Shown piece after piece: positions 17,427-26,354 of a stretch of DNA of 39,233 nt (position 1 is the stretch's first letter; every line of letters starts with the position of its first letter). A program made the translations under genes and the position numbers. The notes under the pieces are model-generated. The model was not told the origin of the DNA and did not search any database. It saw only the letters and a program-made list of their open reading frames with translations. Origin of the DNA: Verrucomicrobiota bacterium. Its GTDB lineage: Bacteria > Verrucomicrobiota > Verrucomicrobiia > Chthoniobacterales > UBA10450. The stretch covers positions 1 to 39,233 of the forward strand of contig QHPU01000037.1 of assembly GCA_003219175.1 (NCBI GenBank), in the 5' to 3' direction.

Positions 17427-17526
17427 ATAGGCATTCCTGCCTGTGCGCCCAGCGGGTTTGTAACCCGCTGTTCTGTCGCGAGTAGCGGACAGGAATGTCC
17501 GCTGGGCGCACAGGCTGCAAGCCTAT
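17427..17526. repeat. 100-bp palindromic element R5
   Basis: The outer arms ATAGGC/GCCTAT close a perfect 16-base pair, CCTGTGCGCCCAGCGG (17440-17455) with CCGCTGGGCGCACAGG (17499-17514). Inside are CAGCGGGTT-TGT-AACCCGCTG and AGCGGACA-GGAA-TGTCCGCT. The right edge overlaps the last codon of xthA and provides its TAG stop (17523-17525). Confidence 0.88.
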
Positions 17527-18302
17527 GGTCCGATATTGGAAAACTCGGCCCAGACCGGCGCGTGATCGGAGGGATCCTTGCCCTTGCGCATTTCACGATC
17601 AATTCCGGCGGCCGTGCAGCGTTTGGCTAATGAGTCACTTGCCAGAATTTCATCGATGCGAAGACCGCGATTTTTTTGGAACGCCAGCATCCGATAATCC
17701 CACCAACTAAATAACCCCGCATCAGCGTGATGAATGCGCAGCGTGTCGCGAAAGCCGACCTGTTCGAGTGTGCGAAAAGCGGCGCGCTCGTTCTCCGAAC
17801 ACATGATGGCGCCACGCCAAAGCGCCGGATCATGCACGTCACGATCTTCCGGCGCGACATTGAAATCGCCGCAGACAACAATATCGCGAAAAAACTTCTG
17901 CGCACTGGCGATGCAATCCCGAAGCTCAACAAACCATTGCAGCTTGTATTGGAACGCGGGCGAGCCGACGGCCTGCCCATTCGGGGCGTAAACGCAGAAA
18001 ACGCGAACATTTCTAATCGTGGCGGCGATGACTCGGGCCTGCGGATCTTCGCTGGCCCCGCACAACGCTGCTTCGCGGTCGCGCAACTGTTGTCGAGACA
18101 GAATCGCCACTCCATTATAAGATTTCTGGCCGTGAAAAACGCTGCCGTATCCCGCGGCAGAGAGTACCAGTTCGGGGAATTGATCATCGCTGCATTTCGT
18201 TTCCTGCAAGCAGACGACATCCGGTTGTTCCTTTGCCAGCCACTCGAGCAGTCGTTCCTGGCGTTTGCGTAGCGAATTGATGTTCCAGGAGGCGATTTTC
18301 AT
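17523..18302 (-). CDS. xthA: Exodeoxyribonuclease III
   Basis: The 259-residue protein has all the motifs of the ExoIII/APE family. These are MKIASWNINSLRKR with a metal-binding Asn, LQETKC with the metal Glu, VYAPNGQ, CGDFNVAPEDRDVHDP with the catalytic Asp/Asn pair, WWDYR, RIDEILAS, and SDHAPVW with the catalytic His. It removes nucleotides 3' to 5' from duplex DNA and cuts abasic sites in base-excision repair. The last residues and stop codon lie in palindromic element R5. The gene upstream on the same strand is the beta-CASP nuclease, with a 70-base gap filled by an inverted repeat. Confidence 0.95.
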   Translation of the reverse strand: MKIASWNINSLRKRQERLLEWLAKEQPDVVCLQETKCSDDQFPELVLSAAGYGSVFHGQKSYNGVAILSRQQLRDREAALCGASEDPQARVIAATIRNVRVFCVYAPNGQAVGSPAFQYKLQWFVELRDCIASAQKFFRDIVVCGDFNVAPEDRDVHDPALWRGAIMCSENERAAFRTLEQVGFRDTLRIHHADAGLFSWWDYRMLAFQKNRGLRIDEILASDSLAKRCTAAGIDREMRKGKDPSDHAPVWAEFSNIGP

Positions 18303-18305
18303 CGG

Positions 18306-18376
18306 AGGTGAATAGTGACTACTGAAACGTGAATAGAATCGAGACCCTGTTCACCGATCACTAGTCACTGTTCACA
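18306..18376. repeat. Inverted repeat between xthA and the MBL gene
   Basis: GTGAATAGTGACTA (near 18307-18320) pairs with TAGTCACTGTTCAC (18363-18376), with one mismatch. The right arm includes the stop region of the beta-CASP gene. It may act as a terminator, but its form fits the other dispersed palindromes. Confidence 0.6.
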
Positions 18377-19739
18377 AGTCGATCTCAACTCCCGGTGTCG
18401 GCACAATCACCTCACAATTCGGCAGTTCTGTCGTGAGCTGCTGTCGCATCCACTCCACGGCTGGCGGATCGCCGTGTACCAACAGAATCTTTTTCGGCGT
18501 GAGTCTTGTCGCGTACCCAATCAGCGACTCCCGCGAAGCGTGCGCGCTAAATTGAAATTGTTCGATGTGACAGCGCAAAGTTTGCGACGGCTCGTCAGGA
18601 TCGAGTGACACGGTGTCGCCGGTCTTGGCTATGCGCAAAATTCCGCCCGGCGATTCCGGGTCGGCGTAGCCAACAAATAAGATGGAATGCTGCGGAACTT
18701 CGACCACCCGTCGCGCAAAAATGTTGGAGAGCGTTTTGGGCGTCATCATCCCGCTAGAAAGGGCATAGACGCGACCGGCGCGTGCCGGAGAATCATTGAT
18801 GTTTTGGCCATTCAAGACAAATGGCGCTACGTCTTGCATCAATTGCACACGCGGGCACTGCCGGCGCGTTTGATTGGCCCGCCGATCGTAAACCTCCGTC
18901 ATTTTCGAGCTCAGTCCGCCGATGTAAGCGGGGAAATCCAATTGTTGTTGGCGGCGAAACTCATAAAACATCCCGAGTGCTTCCTGCGTTTTGCCCAGAG
19001 CGAAAACCGGAATCAGCGCGCAGCCCCCCCGGCTAAAGCTTGCTTTAATGGCGGTTGCCAGTTTTTTTTCTTCCGCCGCGCGTGACCAGCCTGGCGGTTC
19101 GGGAATATCACCGCGAGTGCATTCCATGATCAGAATGTCGACATCGCTTTGCGGAAAAACCGCCGATTGCATGATCGTTTGATCATCGAAATTGACGTCG
19201 CCGGTGTAGAAAATGGTTTGGCCTTCGGCGCGCAAAAGTATTCCGGACGAGCCAAGCACGTGTCCGGCATCCCAGAATTCGAAGGCTAACGCGCCACCAT
19301 CAGCGATCCGATTACGGGCCGTGGTGTAGGGTTGACGGTACCGACCGCGATACCAGCGCTCACCGCTGCGATCGATTTCGCGATGGCCAAAAAGTGGATA
19401 GATCGTGAGGCCGAGGTCCTCGCGTTGCCGCGTCATGACGTTAACGGAATTGTGGAGGAGAAGTGAGCCGATTTCGCTCGTCGGTTCAGTCATGAAAACG
19501 CGCGCGTGCGGCTGGTGTCGCATCAGGACGGGAAGCGTCCCGATGTGATCTTGATGGGCATGGCTAATAAGAATTGCGTCGATGGTTCGGCCTTCGATTG
19601 GTTTCCAATTTGGGAGCGCGTTCTCGCCTACTTCTTTCGGATGCATCCCACTATCCAGAATCAGTCTCTCGCCGCCGGCTTCGAGGTAGTAAGAGTTCGC
19701 GCCGATTTCGGTGCGTCGGGTAAGATTGATGAACTTCAT
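18372..19739 (-). CDS. Metallo-beta-lactamase / beta-CASP RNA-processing exonuclease-like hydrolase
   Basis: The 455-residue protein has the zinc motif SHAHQDH (residues 59-65), a D/H pair in WDAGHVLGSSGI, and YTGDVNFD. The beta-CASP insert includes MECTRGD, IPVFALGKTQEAL, SSGMM and HGDPPAVEWM, with the C-terminal KILLVHGD His. This is the architecture of CPSF-73-like bacterial hydrolases (YSH1/Rv2752c-like group), which cut RNA. FSAHAS provides the motif-C/D histidine. The start ATG has no in-frame competitor nearby. It lies upstream of xthA on the same strand, so the two may be co-transcribed, although the repeat between them argues for caution. Confidence 0.88.
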   Translation of the reverse strand: MKFINLTRRTEIGANSYYLEAGGERLILDSGMHPKEVGENALPNWKPIEGRTIDAILISHAHQDHIGTLPVLMRHQPHARVFMTEPTSEIGSLLLHNSVNVMTRQREDLGLTIYPLFGHREIDRSGERWYRGRYRQPYTTARNRIADGGALAFEFWDAGHVLGSSGILLRAEGQTIFYTGDVNFDDQTIMQSAVFPQSDVDILIMECTRGDIPEPPGWSRAAEEKKLATAIKASFSRGGCALIPVFALGKTQEALGMFYEFRRQQQLDFPAYIGGLSSKMTEVYDRRANQTRRQCPRVQLMQDVAPFVLNGQNINDSPARAGRVYALSSGMMTPKTLSNIFARRVVEVPQHSILFVGYADPESPGGILRIAKTGDTVSLDPDEPSQTLRCHIEQFQFSAHASRESLIGYATRLTPKKILLVHGDPPAVEWMRQQLTTELPNCEVIVPTPGVEIDL

Positions 19740-20162
19740 GCCGGGCGAACTATTTTAATCGACTTCTACCTCTTCCTCTCAGTCTCATTCTCGGGATCCC
19801 ATTAGGATTAAGTTTAACGCGAAGAGGAAGAGAAAGACGCGTGTGAGTACAGTTCTTTCGAAGATAACCAGCTAATATTGAAGACAAATAAGAGAGCGCG
19901 GTTACAGTAATGTCTCGAAAATACGCCTCCAGTTTTCGAAACAGAATTTTTTCGATCGGCTCGTCTCTAAATCCGTATTCAATGGAATTTAGCGGTGACA
20001 TTAGGCGCGTGACCATGGTTTAAAGGGTCGGGAATGAAATCGACGTGGGCAATTTTTTATGGAACGCAATGCGCTCTTCGTCAGACCAGCGCCGGTAAAT
20101 GAATTCGAAGAAATTGAAGCCAATACCGACGCCATTCATCCCAATCAATCGGTCTGTAATTG
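19740..20162. other. Intergenic region with weak palindrome and doubtful small frames
   Basis: The left end has CTCTTCCTCTC (from about 19773) facing AAGAGGAAGAG (from about 19821), a loose inverted repeat. An 88-codon minus frame (19750-20016) spans it; its tail (RMRLRGRGRSR) is just the purine-rich arm translated, so I do not accept it as a gene. A 39-codon minus frame (20020-20139, NGVGIGFNFFEFIYRRW) follows the stop of the CHASE2 gene directly and could be a small protein, but nothing supports it beyond the open frame. Confidence 0.3.
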
Positions 20163-21392
20163 TCAGGGCGCCGGCGGCGAGGCAGCAATTTCGGTCGCTT
20201 CCGCTCGATGTTTCGACCGTGGCCAGGCAAAAGCGAGGATTCCCAGCAACCATGCCGTGCCCAAGGGGACCAGTCCTGGAATCCAAATCGCGTAGTGCGA
20301 AATGATTATGAATGCACTCAGGCAATACGCAGCGGTGAAAGCTATCAACCCAAGGAGGAGATCGACCCGCGAAGCCCGCACCGCGCGTGAACCCAGAACC
20401 GCGATGAGCAGGATCACGGCGCCGTCAAAGATGACGCTGACCCGGCGAGTAAAATGATTCGATTGCAACGTTGCAATAGTGGCAGCAAAGACGTCAGGCG
20501 GGGCCAGCGGATTCGTGGGAGTGCGTGCAAGAATCAGTTCGTCGCGCAGGCTTTGTAGGGGCGAGTTTTGTTGCCGTTGCTGTGCCAGAAGTAGCAATTC
20601 GTTTAAGGAGAACCGACGTCCGAGTTTGGATGCGTTGGGATTTACCATTAGCGAGCCTTCCCAATCGATCGGAATTCGCCGCCCTCCGGGGAGCGCGATG
20701 TGCGAGCCGATTTGAATTTGCACTTCGCTCATCGGTATGCGTGCCCAGGTGAGGAAGCCCTGCAAGGCAAAGGCGGGAATGACTTCACCGCGATAGTTAA
20801 AGAGCAAGGGAACGCGCGTAGCAGACTCTCCCGGCAAGTTGATGTAACCGAGCAATGAGACTAGTCGCAAATCTTCGTCCGGTTGGCGCTGAACTCCAGT
20901 GTAGGTGGGAAGGTCGCCGCGACGTCCGCTCACATGGATAAAACCAGGGATTTCCGTGGGTGGCGCATCCGGATCGGGCGTGGAAGTTAGCTCGGCAGAG
21001 AGCAGCAGTTTCGGAACGCGCATTGCCTGATCGAGAAAGACTTGCTCCTGGTCCCTGTCGCGCTCGCGCCATTTCAAGAGTGGTTCGACGGCAACTATCG
21101 TCGGCTTGAAATCGAGAATGGCCTGAAAAAAAAGCGCAAACTCAAGTGGCGAAACTGCAGCAGCATCCCGCTGCGGTGTACTAGAACCCACCGGGGGATT
21201 TGGAGTAGGCTGCGTTTCGACTATGGGCGCAGCGCCGATTTCTACCACCGTTAGCGGAACATGCTCGCCTGATGCCTGAGTATTTCGCAAGAGCCAGTCG
21301 AGAAAAAATCCGTCCGCTTTCTCCACGTAGGGATCGCGCGCCAGCAACAATGCCGCGAGCACGATAACGATGGCGAGAAGAAGACGCTGCAT
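20163..21392 (-). CDS. CHASE2 domain membrane protein without an output domain
   Basis: The 409-residue protein has an N-terminal membrane helix (residues 3-17) and a large extracytoplasmic CHASE2 domain: FFLDWLLRN, FALFFQAILDFKPTIVAVEPLL, LLFNYRGEVIPAFALQGFLTW, INWEGS-like IPIDWEGSLMVNP, and FAATIATLQSNHF. Near the C-terminus are about three membrane helices (VIFDGAVILLIAVLG, LLLGLIAFTAAYCLSAFIII, GLVPLGTAWLLGILAF) and a short tail. CHASE2 domains sense signals outside the membrane and are normally joined to kinase or cyclase domains. Here the protein ends 20 residues after the last helix, so any signalling would need a partner. It diverges from glgB. Confidence 0.78.
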   Translation of the reverse strand: MQRLLLAIVIVLAALLLARDPYVEKADGFFLDWLLRNTQASGEHVPLTVVEIGAAPIVETQPTPNPPVGSSTPQRDAAAVSPLEFALFFQAILDFKPTIVAVEPLLKWRERDRDQEQVFLDQAMRVPKLLLSAELTSTPDPDAPPTEIPGFIHVSGRRGDLPTYTGVQRQPDEDLRLVSLLGYINLPGESATRVPLLFNYRGEVIPAFALQGFLTWARIPMSEVQIQIGSHIALPGGRRIPIDWEGSLMVNPNASKLGRRFSLNELLLLAQQRQQNSPLQSLRDELILARTPTNPLAPPDVFAATIATLQSNHFTRRVSVIFDGAVILLIAVLGSRAVRASRVDLLLGLIAFTAAYCLSAFIIISHYAIWIPGLVPLGTAWLLGILAFAWPRSKHRAEATEIAASPPAP

Positions 21393-21477
21393 CGCGCGCG
21401 AAATTAGAAACGACCCGCCGTAAAGACAAATTTAATCCGTCGAAGAGCTGTAGTTTTCCAAGCTATTGGTTAGACTC

Positions 21478-21536
21478 GATTAACAGGATTCACAGGATTG
21501 GATTTGAGAAACACTCTCCTTCTGTATCCTGTTTCT
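21478..21536. repeat. ACAGGATT-type inverted repeat, copy 2
   Basis: GATTAACAGGATTCACAGGATT on the left faces ATCCTGTTTCTTG on the right (ACAGGAT/ATCCTGT). It lies in the promoter region of glgB, between divergent genes. Confidence 0.55.
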
Positions 21537-21558
21537 TGATTGAGGTGGGCCTTTGCCG

Positions 21559-23772
21559 ATGAAACAATTCGACATTTCCGTCCTTATGACTGACGAGCTG
21601 CGCGCGTTCCTGCAGGGCGCGCACCCAGATCCATTTCGCATTCTCGGCCCGCACCGCTTGCGCGAAGACGTTTTGGTCCGCGTGTTTCGTCCCGATGCGC
21701 GCGAGGTATCGATCAAGCTCGACAACAATGGCGCGCTCATTCCGGCGGAAAAAATTCAAGGCGACGGTCTTTTCCAAGCCACACTGGAGAAATGTGCGCG
21801 CGACGTTCCTTACACCCTCAAGATCAAACGCTGGGACGGTAGCGAACAAATTACGCGCGATCCGTATTCCTACGGCGTGATCATGGGCGAAGTCGATCTG
21901 CACCTCTTCGGGGAGGGACAACACTGGCGGCTCTACGAAAAATTCGGCGCGCATACTCGGAAGGTCGGTGAAGACCTGGGCGTTTACTTCGCGGTCTGGG
22001 CTCCCAATGCACAGCGCGTGAGCGTGGTTGGCGATTTTAACGGCTGGGACGGGCGGGTTCACCCCATGCGCAAGCTCATCGGCAGCGGGGTATGGGAATT
22101 GTTCATTCCGGGCATTGGCGAAAACGCGCACTACAAATTTGAAATCCGCACCGGCCACGGCGCTATTTTTTTAAAAAGCGATCCGTTCGCCTTTTTCAGT
22201 CAGCACGGCAAGGAAACGGCCTCACTGGTTTACGATCTGACTCGATATCGCTGGTCGGACGGCGCGTGGATGGAGGCACGACGGTCGAAGAACTTGCCGC
22301 GCAGCCCGCTCAGCATTTATGAAGTGCATCTCGGATCCTGGCGACGAAAGGCCGAGGAGGGGAATCGTTTCCTCAGTTACCTGGAGTTAGCCGACACTCT
22401 TCTGCCGTATGTCCTCGAGATGGGCTACACCCATATCGAACTGATGCCGGTGGCGGAGCATCCCTTCGAGGGCTCGTGGGGTTATCAGGTCACGAATTAC
22501 TTCGCCCCTACCAGTCGCTTTGGGAAACCGGATGAGTTTCGCCATTTTATCGATCGGTGTCATCAGGCCGGAATCGGCGTGATTATGGATTGGGTGCCGG
22601 CTCATTTCCCGAGGGATATCCATGGTCTGGCGGAATTCGACGGTACCGACCTCTACGAACACATGGACCCGCGTCAGGGCGAGCACATGGATTGGGGGAC
22701 ACTCATTTTCAATTTTGGGCGCAATGAAGTCCGGAATTTTCTTATCGCGAACGCGCTCTTCTGGCTTGACCAATATCACATCGACGGTCTGCGGGTCGAT
22801 GCGGTCGCCTCGATGCTCTATCTGGATTATTCGCGCAAGGAAGGACAGTGGATACCGAACGTTTTCGGCGGCCGCGAAAATCTCGACGCCGTTTATTTTT
22901 TGAAACGGTTCAACGAAGTCTGCTACGAACGTTTCCCCGGCATCATGACCATCGCCGAGGAATCAACCGCCTGGCCCGGAGTTTCGCGCCCAACTTATCT
23001 GGGCGGACTGGGTTTCGGTTTCAAATGGAACATGGGCTGGATGCACGACTTTCTCGAATACATGCAGCTCGATCCAATCTACCGCCGGTTTCATCAGGGA
23101 AACATTACTTTCTCCCTGTTGTACGCTTTCCAAGAACATTTCATTCTGGTGCTGAGTCACGACGAAGTTGTTCACGGGAAACGCTCACTGCTTTCGAAAG
23201 TGCCGGGCGATGTGTGGCAAAAATTCGCCAATCTGCGGATGTTCCATGCATGGATGTATGGGCATCCTGGGAAAAAGCTGGTCTTCATGGGCGGCGAGTT
23301 CGGGCAATGGCGGGAATGGAACCACGACGCGTCGCTGGACTGGGGATTGCTGCAATCGCCGCTGCACGACGGATTACGCCGGCTGGTGCAGCACTTGAAT
23401 TATCTCTATAAGAGCGAGCCAGCCCTATGGGACCTTGATGATACCTACGAAGGATTCGAATGGATCGATTTTCACGACGCCGAAAACAGCGTCGTGGCGT
23501 GGATGCGAAAATCGCGCGAAGGCGACATCGTTATTTTCATCGTAAACGCCACTCCGATGGTTCGTTACAATTATCATATCGGCGTACCCGGAGCTGGTTA
23601 TTACCGTGAAATTATAAATACCGACGGCGAGACTTATGGGGGAAGCAACGTCGGCAACCTTGGCGGAATTACCGCCGCGGCCGAACCATGGGGAGGCCGC
23701 GAACATTCTCTCTATGTCAACCTGCCGCCCCTGGCCACGGTCGCCTTCAAAAAAGAAAGTCTTGCGTCCTGA
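21559..23772 (+). CDS. glgB: 1,4-alpha-glucan branching enzyme
   Basis: The protein of about 737 residues has the N-terminal GlgB extension ([10 protein letters not shown]), a CBM48 ([21 protein letters not shown]) and a GH13 barrel. The nucleophile is Asp-414 in [13 protein letters not shown], the acid/base Glu-467 in [10 protein letters not shown], and the third acid Asp-535 in [13 protein letters not shown]. The end has the all-beta domain ([15 protein letters not shown]). It transfers alpha-1,4 chains to form alpha-1,6 branches in glycogen. The length is normal. The ATG at 21559, two codons inside a TTG, has GAGGTGG upstream at about 12 bases. No other glg gene is in the window. Confidence 0.97.
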   Translation: MKQFDISVLMTDELRAFLQGAHPDPFRILGPHRLREDVLVRVFRPDAREVSIKLDNNGALIPAEKIQGDGLFQATLEKCARDVPYTLKIKRWDGSEQITRDPYSYGVIMGEVDLHLFGEGQHWRLYEKFGAHTRKVGEDLGVYFAVWAPNAQRVSVVGDFNGWDGRVHPMRKLIGSGVWELFIPGIGENAHYKFEIRTGHGAIFLKSDPFAFFSQHGKETASLVYDLTRYRWSDGAWMEARRSKNLPRSPLSIYEVHLGSWRRKAEEGNRFLSYLELADTLLPYVLEMGYTHIELMPVAEHPFEGSWGYQVTNYFAPTSRFGKPDEFRHFIDRCHQAGIGVIMDWVPAHFPRDIHGLAEFDGTDLYEHMDPRQGEHMDWGTLIFNFGRNEVRNFLIANALFWLDQYHIDGLRVDAVASMLYLDYSRKEGQWIPNVFGGRENLDAVYFLKRFNEVCYERFPGIMTIAEESTAWPGVSRPTYLGGLGFGFKWNMGWMHDFLEYMQLDPIYRRFHQGNITFSLLYAFQEHFILVLSHDEVVHGKRSLLSKVPGDVWQKFANLRMFHAWMYGHPGKKLVFMGGEFGQWREWNHDASLDWGLLQSPLHDGLRRLVQHLNYLYKSEPALWDLDDTYEGFEWIDFHDAENSVVAWMRKSREGDIVIFIVNATPMVRYNYHIGVPGAGYYREIINTDGETYGGSNVGNLGGITAAAEPWGGREHSLYVNLPPLATVAFKKESLAS

Positions 23773-23826
23773 GGCGTTGTTTTGGTAATTTATAAATCCT
23801 CAGATTAAAAAATACCCAATACCCAC

Positions 23827-24531
23827 ATGAAAACACGCTCTCAATCCGCATTTACCTTGATCGAAATGCTCGTTGTCATTTCGATCATCGCCGTTCTCGC
23901 CGCCTTCGCCGTCCCCGCTCTGACCAGCGCGCTGACGAAAGGCCAAATGACCGGTACAATGAACAATGGTCGACAACTCTATCTTGCCGCTCAGCAGATG
24001 GCGCTTGATGGCGCAGCCAATTCTGACCCGAATTTGGTTTGGCCAGGAGATGATCCAGCCACTCTCGGCACGTTAAACGCCTACATGACGCGGCTTGCCC
24101 AAAATGACTATTTAAAGGCCGGCGACGTCCAAAAGTTGCTTAGCGGGCCGGGCGCGTCGGCCGCCGTAGCTGTAGCCGGCTCCGGCGCCACTCAGACGCT
24201 TACGATCACCGGAAATAGCGCTTTCAAGATTTATCCTGTGGCTGACGCTAACGCGTCGAACGCGATCTTCGCCGTTAGTAGCAATTACATCTATGCCCAG
24301 GCGCTGACTCCGCAAACGGCTGGTGGCGCTCCCAACAATCCGTTTGGAGATAAGGGCTTCGTCGTTCAACGCAAGGGCGGCGATGCGAGTATCCTGCGAA
24401 AAAACAATGCCACTCCCGGAGCAGGTGCCGCCGGTACCGCCACTTTTGAGGCTAGTGTCGGCAAAGTGCCGGCCGATGCGCAGGGAACCGTCACACCAGG
24501 CGATCCCGCCGGTTATCTGCACCAACCGTAG
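23827..24531 (+). CDS. Type II secretion / type IV pilus pseudopilin
   Basis: The 234-residue protein starts MKTRSQSA followed by FTLIEMLVVISIIAVLAAFA. This is a prepilin signal with Ala rather than Gly before the cleavage site, and Glu at +5. The body continues with a helix (NNGRQLYLAAQQMALDG) and a Gly/Ala-rich domain ending NPFGDKGFVVQRKGGDASI. Proteins of this type occur in many copies in Verrucomicrobia and Planctomycetes, where they are thought to join surface pseudopili. It follows glgB by 54 bases but is probably its own transcription unit, because a strong terminator follows it and not glgB. Confidence 0.88.
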   Translation: MKTRSQSAFTLIEMLVVISIIAVLAAFAVPALTSALTKGQMTGTMNNGRQLYLAAQQMALDGAANSDPNLVWPGDDPATLGTLNAYMTRLAQNDYLKAGDVQKLLSGPGASAAVAVAGSGATQTLTITGNSAFKIYPVADANASNAIFAVSSNYIYAQALTPQTAGGAPNNPFGDKGFVVQRKGGDASILRKNNATPGAGAAGTATFEASVGKVPADAQGTVTPGDPAGYLHQP

Positions 24532-24545
24532 TAACCAAATTGCAC

Positions 24546-24576
24546 AAAACGGCGGCTGCTTTCCAGCCGCCGTTTT
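24546..24576 (+). terminator. Rho-independent terminator after the pseudopilin
   Basis: A 13-base stem AAAACGGCGGCTG pairs perfectly with CAGCCGCCGTTTT around loop CTTTC and is followed by TTCTTTT. It is the clearest terminator in the window. Confidence 0.92.
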
Positions 24577-24764
24577 TCTTTTGCGCGCGACGCCTTCAAT
24601 TCTGCAAGCACCGTCTCTCGAAACACATTTTAATCAAACTCACCGTTCCTTACGCGTGGCAACGCGCATGTTTCGACTCACTTTTTGTAGCCTAGCGGAT
24701 CACGTCTCGCTTGTGTCTATGGTGATGTGAGCGTAAAGCCGCATCAGGGCCGACGCTGTGCTCT

Positions 24765-24840
24765 GTCAGTCCGAGCGTAGTTGAGAAATCTCTAACTGCT
24801 CGGGAAACACTAGAGATATCTCAACGTCGCCCGACATGAC
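24765..24840. repeat. GTCATCCCGAGCG-type inverted repeat, copy 1
   Basis: The left arm GTCAGTCCGAGCGTAGTTGA (from 24765) faces a right arm ending CCGACATGAC (24831-24840), closing over GAGAAATCTCTA / TAGAGATATCTC. Related sequences are at 26119-26338, 34449-34475 and 36974-37004. Confidence 0.7.
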
Positions 24841-24863
24841 AAAAAGCACGAAGCTGGTGTGTC

Positions 24864-26104
24864 TTATACAACGTCCGATTCAATTGCTCCATCGGTAACG
24901 CGCGTGCGAATACGATCACGGCGCTTCACTTGGGTAACTGAACGAACCAGGTTTCCGGTCGCGTCCATCGTCATGCTGTAACCTCGGCGCAAGGTCGCAT
25001 CTGGTCCGAGCACAGCCAGAATTTTCTCCGCGCGTTCGAAGCGCTTTCGTGTCGCATTAAGCAAGTGCGGCGGACACGTGACCAGACGCCGCGCAAATTC
25101 AGTAAAGCGGCTCCGGCGCAAAATAATTTCGCGCGATGGATCGTGGCGGCGGAGTGCGGCAGCGTTTTCGAGTAAACGGTTGCGCCAGTTTCCGAAAATT
25201 GCCGTCGCGTTCCGCTGCAAAGTCGCGCGTCGCCAATCCAATGTTTGTTTTCCTTCCTGAATCCGGCTAAGCAATTCACGCGCGACTGCGCGTTCGGTAA
25301 ATAAGCGTAATCGCGTTTGCTCGCGCACGAGAAAGTTTCGCCAGCAGCGGTACAAGCAAAGGGCCAACTCGTTGACGCGGCGCTCCAGCTCGATCGCCGC
25401 CGGTACAATCAATTCCGCTGCCGCGCTCGGTGTGGGTGCGCGCAAATCCGCTACGAAATCGGCAATGGTGAAATCGATTTCGTGCCCAACTGCAGAAACG
25501 ATCGGAACGACAGCCGCCGCAATAGCCCGCGCCACGATTTCCTCATTGAATTCCCACAAATCTTCAAGGCTGCCGCCCCCGCGGGCAAGGACGATTACGT
25601 CCAACGGCGGCCAAATTGCGCTTGGGTTAGAAAACTCATTAATGGCCGATGCAATTTCCATGGCCGCGCCGATGCCCTGCACCCGGACCGGATTGATCAC
25701 TTACGCCCCGGATCGAACAATCCTTCGGCTTCCAACTTGCGTTTCAGCGCCTCGAATTTTGCCTGCAATAACCCAAGGCCGCGTGGTTGTACAATCTCGA
25801 CACTGAGCTGGTATTGCCCCCGCGCCTCAAAGACGCTAACGCTGCCGTAAACCTGCACCTGCGCGCCATCGGCCAACGGCTGACGGAGCGAGAGCGGCGC
25901 GTTTCGGAAAATCACGCACGCGATCTGGGCGCGTGAATCTTTGAGCGTGAAATACTGATGTCCGGAAGGATGCTGTTTGTAGTTAGAGATTTCCCCCTGC
26001 ACCCAGACCGCCCCGAACCTTGTCTCCAGCGCCCCGCGAATCGCGCGGGTTAGTTCCGCGACGGTGAGGACCCTGGTTGAAGAGCCGAAGAGATCGGTTT
26101 GCAC
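24864..26104 (-). pseudogene. xseA: Exodeoxyribonuclease VII large subunit, broken by an internal out-of-frame deletion
   Basis: The 5' part encodes the OB-fold domain (STRVLTVAELTRAIRGALE, VWVQGEISNYKQHPSGHQYF, then [12 protein letters not shown]) and stops with TGA at 25697-25699. Another frame starts at a GTG four bases back and continues with [56 protein letters not shown] and a coiled-coil C-terminal half to 24864. Normal XseA has about 40 more residues between these pieces (the block beginning RPLP and containing the GVVTS-TGAA motif). The loss is therefore about 115 nucleotides, again 3n+1. The enzyme degrades single-stranded DNA together with XseB, which is not seen here. The start is unclear: GTG at 26104 is the first start past the repeat at 26119, and an upstream start at 26275 would translate the repeat. 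Confidence 0.85.
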
Positions 26105-26118
26105 ATCCGATAAATACC

Positions 26119-26338
26119 CGTCATCCCGAGCGCAGTCGAGGGATCCCGTCACGAAACCGTAAGGTCCCGACGACAGAAGATTGGGTAGCGCACGCGTCTC
26201 GCGTGCTGGTCTCGGCATCCCGCCGAAACAGTCTTTCCCGAAAAGTTCGCGATGGCGAGGCGCCATCGCCAACACGCGAGACGTGTGCGCTACCCAGAAT
26301 TACCACGGCGGGATCCCTCGGACTGTCGCTTGGGATAA
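26119..26338. repeat. Nested palindrome upstream of xseA, with REP-like element R6 inside
   Basis: The outer arms TCATCCCGAGCGCAGTCGAG (26121-26140, continuing GGATCCCG) and the matching CGGGATCCCTCG (26309-26320, continuing to GGGAT) are copies of the GTCATCCCGAGCG family. Within them lies R6 (26183-26295), bounded by GGGTAGCG and CGCTACCC. Its internal hairpins are CACGCG-TCT-CGCGTG (26191-26205) and GATGGCG-AGG-CGCCATC (26251-26267). One element appears to have inserted into another, or both were mobilised together. Confidence 0.85.
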
Positions 26339-26354
26339 CCGTGGATGGGGTTCG

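Noticed and set aside
19750-20016. 88-codon minus-strand frame after the beta-CASP gene
   Set aside because: Its arginine-rich tail is the translation of a purine-rich repeat arm, and nothing resembles a known protein.
20020-20139. 39-codon frame after the CHASE2 stop
   Set aside because: It is too short and has no clear ribosome-binding site. It is mentioned in the gap entry only as a possibility.
25697-25703. Programmed frameshift or translational coupling joining two xseA halves
   Set aside because: A frameshift would not restore the roughly 40 missing conserved residues, so a deletion explains the data better.
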